Assembly: GCA_050946775.1 (NCBI GenBank)
Contig: JBMNVL010000001.1
Coordinates: forward strand, 1 to 64,000
Reading direction: 5' to 3'
From: UMGS1474 sp050946775
GTDB taxonomy: Bacteria > Bacillota > Clostridia > Oscillospirales > Acutalibacteraceae
Length of the DNA stretch: 64,000 nucleotides
Position 1 is the stretch's first letter; every line of letters begins with the position of its first letter. Both the position numbers and the translations under genes were made by a program. The notes beneath the pieces were generated by a model. It worked only from the letters and a program-made list of their open reading frames with translations. It made no database searches and was not told the DNA's origin. Shown piece by piece: positions 61,077 to 64,000 of this stretch.

Positions 61077-63375
61077 AGTCGTGCAGGGCGTCGTTAACGC
61101 CGTCGCCCGAGCCGATATCGGCCGGGACGCCGCCCGGTTGTTCCGCCGCAAACGCCCCGATCTTGCCGGTGGCGTATTGGAGGATCAGCAGGGCGTCGGC
61201 GGCGGTAACGCCGGATTGGCCGTCCACGTCGGCCGCCGTCTCCTGTGCGTCGGTCAGGGCGATCTTTCCGGTGGCCGCCTGCAGCGCCATCAGCGCGTCG
61301 GCCGCCGCCACGTCGCCGCTGTCGTCCACGTCGCCGGGAATGACGGCGGGGGAGAGGACGATTTGGCGGGGAATGACGTAGGGCGTCAGGATCTCTTCAC
61401 CGGCGTTTTCCACCCCGTAGTTTTTCATCTGCAGCACGATCCGGTCGGTGTAAACGTAGATCATCAGCACCTGCACCACCTTGGAATCGTTCGGCCCGAC
61501 GTGGACGTCCTTGGAAGTGCTGTAATACCGCATCGACCCCATAAACGAGGTGATGAAGCCCGGCTGCGCCTCGTCGGCCGGTGCCTCCGGAGGGGATACC
61601 GACTCGATCACCGTCCGCCCGGCGCCGGCATCGGCCGGGACAAGACGGCGTTCGCTGCCCGACTGGCCGTTGCTGACCGCCGTCAGCGCCTTGCCGGAGG
61701 AGGCGTCGACAAAAAAGACGACGTCGCCGGCGTTCAGCTCGGTCACGGCGACCCATCCGCCGTCTTTTTCGGCATACACCAGGGTGTCGGTGGCGTTGCC
61801 CAGCGACCAGCCGCTGCCGCCGTAATGCAGATCGCAGTAGATATCCACCGCCGCTTTGCCGGTGTTGCGCCATTTCAGCGCACCGTTCCCGTCGCCGGCG
61901 CGGGCCGTCCAGTCGACGGCGTTCGCGGCGGTAAAGGCGTCGAGCGGCTGGACGTGCAGATTGCCGTCATACCCGAGATAGCCGCCGTTTTCGCTGACAA
62001 AGCGATAGACGTCGCCCTCTTTTTCCACCGTGAAGCGGCCGGCTTTGGGCGCGCCGACGCCGCTTTGGGCGGTGCGGATGACGTCGATGGCGGCCATCCG
62101 TTCGCTGTTGATGGGGGAGCGCTTGTTGGTCAGCGCCCGGGTTTGATTAGCGGCGATGACGTATTCGCCGCCGTCCTTGATCCCGTCGGCTTCGACGTAG
62201 ACGGTCGCGTCGCCTTCGGTAATCTTCTCATAGAAAGTCAGGGTGGAGGCGTCGCCGTGGGAATAGGTTTCGGTGTTGGTGCTGTAATGGACGAAACGGC
62301 CGCCGGTCACGTTTTGCAGGGTGTAGGCGCCGTTGGCGTTGCCGCCCAGCTTCCAGACCGACGGGTCGCTGACCGGCGCCAAATTGGAGGCGACGCCGAG
62401 ATATTTGCCGTTTTCCACGCTTTGCACCAGATACCCTTCGCCGCTGGCGATCAGCTTCCATACCGCCGCGTCGGTCAGGGTGGGATCCACCGCCGGTTCA
62501 CCTCCGCCGATCACCTCGCCGTGGGTGTCGTACTGGGTCACCCGCTGGGCGGTGTCCTCGTGGATGTGAGCGCCGTCGTGACCGCCGTGGTCGTGGCCGT
62601 ACACGTAGATCAGGTTGGGATAGTTTTTGAAGATGTCGATCATCCGCCTGGATGACGCCGGCAGCTGCCCTTTGTCGGCCCGCAGACTGTTGGAGCCGGC
62701 GATGGGCAGATGCCCTACCGCGAAAACGGTTTTGTCGGCGCCGATGGCGGCCAGCTTTTGCTCCACCCAGTCAAAGGTGCCGTCGGTGTAGACGTAGTTG
62801 GTGTGCTGCAGCCCGCCGGCCAGCGATTCGTGGGAGGTGTTGATCCCGATGAAATCGAATCCGCCCAGCCGATAGTGATAGGCCAGCAGGTATTTTTCGC
62901 CTTGATAGGTCTCGTAATAGGCGTCCTCGTCCGAAAGGGCGCCGACGCTGTCCTTCATCAGCAGATCGTAATAGGGAGCGGAGTTGTATTTTTCCGATCC
63001 CTCGCCGGCGTTGTAATCGTGGTTGCCGGTCACCCACAGGACGTTTGGGGTCAGGGCGTCGGTCTGCGCCTTGACCTGCTCGAGAATGGACACCACCCGA
63101 TCCCGGGAAACGTAACTGTCGCTGGTCACGTCGCCGCCGATCAGGATAACGTCCACCTGGTCCTCTTCCTGCGCCATTTTGGTCAGGGTCTGGGTGATGG
63201 TGCCCCGGATATGGGGCGGGGTATCGGTCAGCAGGGTTTCCTGGTTGTGCAGATCGGACAGACAGGCGATGGTCAGCAGGGGCGTTTCCTTTTCGGCGAC
63301 GCCGGACAGCGGCGCGGCCAAAAGAGCCCCGATCGACAGGACGACCACCATCAGCTGCAAGATCCGTTTTTTCAT
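61075..63375 (-). CDS. Secreted calcineurin-like phosphoesterase with dockerin
   Basis: 766 residues from ATG 63375. A signal peptide (1-29, ILQLMVVVLSIGALLAAPLS) precedes a metallophosphoesterase domain with all metal blocks: IACLSDLHNQ, ILIGGDVTSDSY, LWVTGNHDYN, GHLPIAGSN and YVYGHDHGGHD. Residues about 300-650 are beta-rich with W/G-containing repeats (GEGYLVQSVENGKYLGVASN; GNANGAYTLQNVTGGRFVHY), probably lectin-like or beta-trefoil. A type I dockerin ends the protein (about 695-760: DVDDSGDVAAADALMALQAA and DVDGQSGVTAADALLILQYA). It would hydrolyse phosphoesters outside the cell while bound to a scaffold. Confidence 0.9.
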   Translation of the reverse strand: MKKRILQLMVVVLSIGALLAAPLSGVAEKETPLLTIACLSDLHNQETLLTDTPPHIRGTITQTLTKMAQEEDQVDVILIGGDVTSDSYVSRDRVVSILEQVKAQTDALTPNVLWVTGNHDYNAGEGSEKYNSAPYYDLLMKDSVGALSDEDAYYETYQGEKYLLAYHYRLGGFDFIGINTSHESLAGGLQHTNYVYTDGTFDWVEQKLAAIGADKTVFAVGHLPIAGSNSLRADKGQLPASSRRMIDIFKNYPNLIYVYGHDHGGHDGAHIHEDTAQRVTQYDTHGEVIGGGEPAVDPTLTDAAVWKLIASGEGYLVQSVENGKYLGVASNLAPVSDPSVWKLGGNANGAYTLQNVTGGRFVHYSTNTETYSHGDASTLTFYEKITEGDATVYVEADGIKDGGEYVIAANQTRALTNKRSPINSERMAAIDVIRTAQSGVGAPKAGRFTVEKEGDVYRFVSENGGYLGYDGNLHVQPLDAFTAANAVDWTARAGDGNGALKWRNTGKAAVDIYCDLHYGGSGWSLGNATDTLVYAEKDGGWVAVTELNAGDVVFFVDASSGKALTAVSNGQSGSERRLVPADAGAGRTVIESVSPPEAPADEAQPGFITSFMGSMRYYSTSKDVHVGPNDSKVVQVLMIYVYTDRIVLQMKNYGVENAGEEILTPYVIPRQIVLSPAVIPGDVDDSGDVAAADALMALQAATGKIALTDAQETAADVDGQSGVTAADALLILQYATGKIGAFAAEQPGGVPADIGSGDGVNDALHD

Positions 63376-63435
63376 ACACATTCACTCCCGTCCGGAAATG
63401 TTCGCCCTCATTGTACCACATATTCCGGCAAAAGA

Positions 63436-63480
63436 AAAGACAAAAAGCAACCGCCCTCTGCCGGACAGGACAGAGGGCGG
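63436..63480 (-). terminator. Terminator of the right-edge RNA unit
   Basis: On the minus strand CCGCCCTCTG and CAGAGGGCGG enclose a ten-base loop, followed by TTGCTTTTTGTCTTTTC. It separates the RNA unit from the phosphoesterase gene, which has its own -10 box TACAAT at 63410-63415. Confidence 0.9.
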
Positions 63481-63924
63481 GGATTATAACGAAGTTTTTG
63501 GACTCACCTATTTCTGTAATGTATTTTATATGGAATGGTGTGCATCTATATAAAATGCTTACTTACGGGGTAGGAAAAGTCGCTTTCGTTAGTCCATGGG
63601 ACCCACCTTTTCGTTTAAGACTTTGGATCTTGTCTTTATCGGGAAACCCCGATGCGTTAGGTCATGGGACTCAACCTTTCGTTTTTTCGGCGCTTTTCCG
63701 CAGGGTTTTGGCCCTGCCGCCGTAGAGTAGTTGTTGGAGTCGCGTTTTTCAGAACATGGGACTCACCCTTCGGTTAAGCTGCCGTCCTTGACGGGAGTTC
63801 CTGGCCGCATCCATGCACCAAGGCTTGGATCTGCGGTTCAACGTCCGTGTACATGGGAGCCACCTCGTTTCGTTCCGGATTGATCCTCATGTGGAGGACC
63901 GGGACTCTTTCTTTCCCTTTCGTC
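63440..63924 (-). ncRNA. Candidate large structured RNA with six repeated motifs
   Basis: A promoter (63931-63959) and terminator (63436-63480) delimit about 485 nt on the minus strand without an ordinary gene. The motif CGAAAGGTKGAGTCCCATG or clear variants occurs at 63901-63923, 63852-63873, 63755-63774, 63663-63683, 63595-63616 and 63500-63516. Between them lie hairpins: GCAGGG/CCCTGC (63700-63717), ATCGGG/CCCGAT (63638-63653), AAGAC/GTCTT (63617-63636), CCGTC/GACGG (about 63780-63793), CCGCA/TGCGG (about 63804-63836) and ATTTTATAT/ATATAAAAT (about 63522-63558). Only a 26-codon frame (63774-63854) and three ATG-codon-stop frames exist. Not matched to any named RNA. Confidence 0.7.
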
Positions 63925-63930
63925 ATCCAT

Positions 63931-63959
63931 AGTATAGCACGGGCATTTGACGATGTCAA
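63931..63959 (-). promoter_or_regulatory. Promoter of the right-edge RNA unit
   Basis: Minus strand consensus TTGACA (63954-63959), 17 bp, TATACT (63931-63936). Upstream of it (63960-64000) the DNA is very AT-rich, like an UP element. Confidence 0.92.
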
Positions 63960-64000
63960 TAGGTTTTTTGAAAAAAGTTTATTTATTTTATGAACTTTTT

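Noticed and set aside
63500..63923. Possible CRISPR array from the repeated CATGGGACTCA-type motif
   Set aside because: Repeat spacing varies from about 47 to 99 nt, repeats are imperfect, intervals form hairpins and no cas gene is present.
63774..63959. 61-codon frame at the right edge
   Set aside because: Its first part lies across the promoter of the RNA unit; only the final 26 codons have a start signal, and these sit inside the repeated RNA motif.

Overview
The window looks like a chromosomal segment of a GC-rich gut-type clostridium (Bacillota, probably the Oscillospiraceae/Ruminococcaceae side). The evidence is a V-type ATPase operon, a clostridial GlgC/GlgD/GlgA glycogen cluster, a dimeric GlyRS, three dockerin-bearing secreted proteins, a GH2 beta-galactosidase, Gram-positive promoters (TTGACA-17-TATAAT type) and a GAAC-N4-GTTC SOS box. 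The species cannot be named from sequence alone.

Layout. 1-0.5 kb: a 172-bp tandem duplication carrying the 3' end of tRNA-Leu(CAA). 0.55-12.1 kb: ACT/UPF0210 pair, V-ATPase genes (H/G-like, C, I, K, F, E, A, B, D) and L-lactate dehydrogenase. 12.2-12.8 kb: a divergent HTH gene pair with twin operators. 12.9-18.9 kb (minus strand): carbohydrate esterase, PssA/Psd phospholipid genes, flippase-like membrane protein, small exporter, GlyRS. 19-21.9 kb: a secreted SGNH-dockerin-GH43 enzyme. 22.0-22.9 kb: an AT-rich insert between two copies of one terminator, with an HTH repressor, a frameshifted zinc-ribbon gene and a lipoprotein. 22.9-25.4 kb: DHHW lipoprotein and a phosphoribosyltransferase. 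25.5-27.7 kb: an AT-rich island with two tandem copies of a nested-hairpin element, a KilA-N gene, a frameshifted gene and a serine-recombinase fragment, abutting a Cys-Gly-Phe tRNA operon. 28.1-38.0 kb: DUF3006, secreted MBL protein and an S24 repressor, facing a compact capsid cassette (TerS, TerL, portal, scaffold, capsid, adaptor, nozzle-like protein) behind a promoter with a perfect SOS box. 38.0-42.0 kb: glycogen synthesis operon ending in an HTH gene. 42.3-63.4 kb: housekeeping and accessory genes (lacZ, Nnr, RimK-like, HAD, Nudix, tlyA, rarA, glyA, nth) and two more dockerin proteins. 63.4-63.9 kb: a promoter-to-terminator unit with no ordinary gene but six copies of a conserved motif and many local hairpins, a candidate large structured RNA.

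How it fits together. The V-ATPase and lactate dehydrogenase serve fermentative ion and redox balance. Glycogen genes store glucose; the dockerin proteins, GH43 and LacZ point to plant or host glycan use, although no cohesin lies in the window. The two strongest candidates for something undescribed are the repeat-built RNA at the right edge and the host-like, SOS-controlled capsid cassette lacking integrase, replication and lysis genes. The tandem GTGATAT hairpin elements are a third. All positions were read by eye; families were assigned from remembered motifs, without any search.
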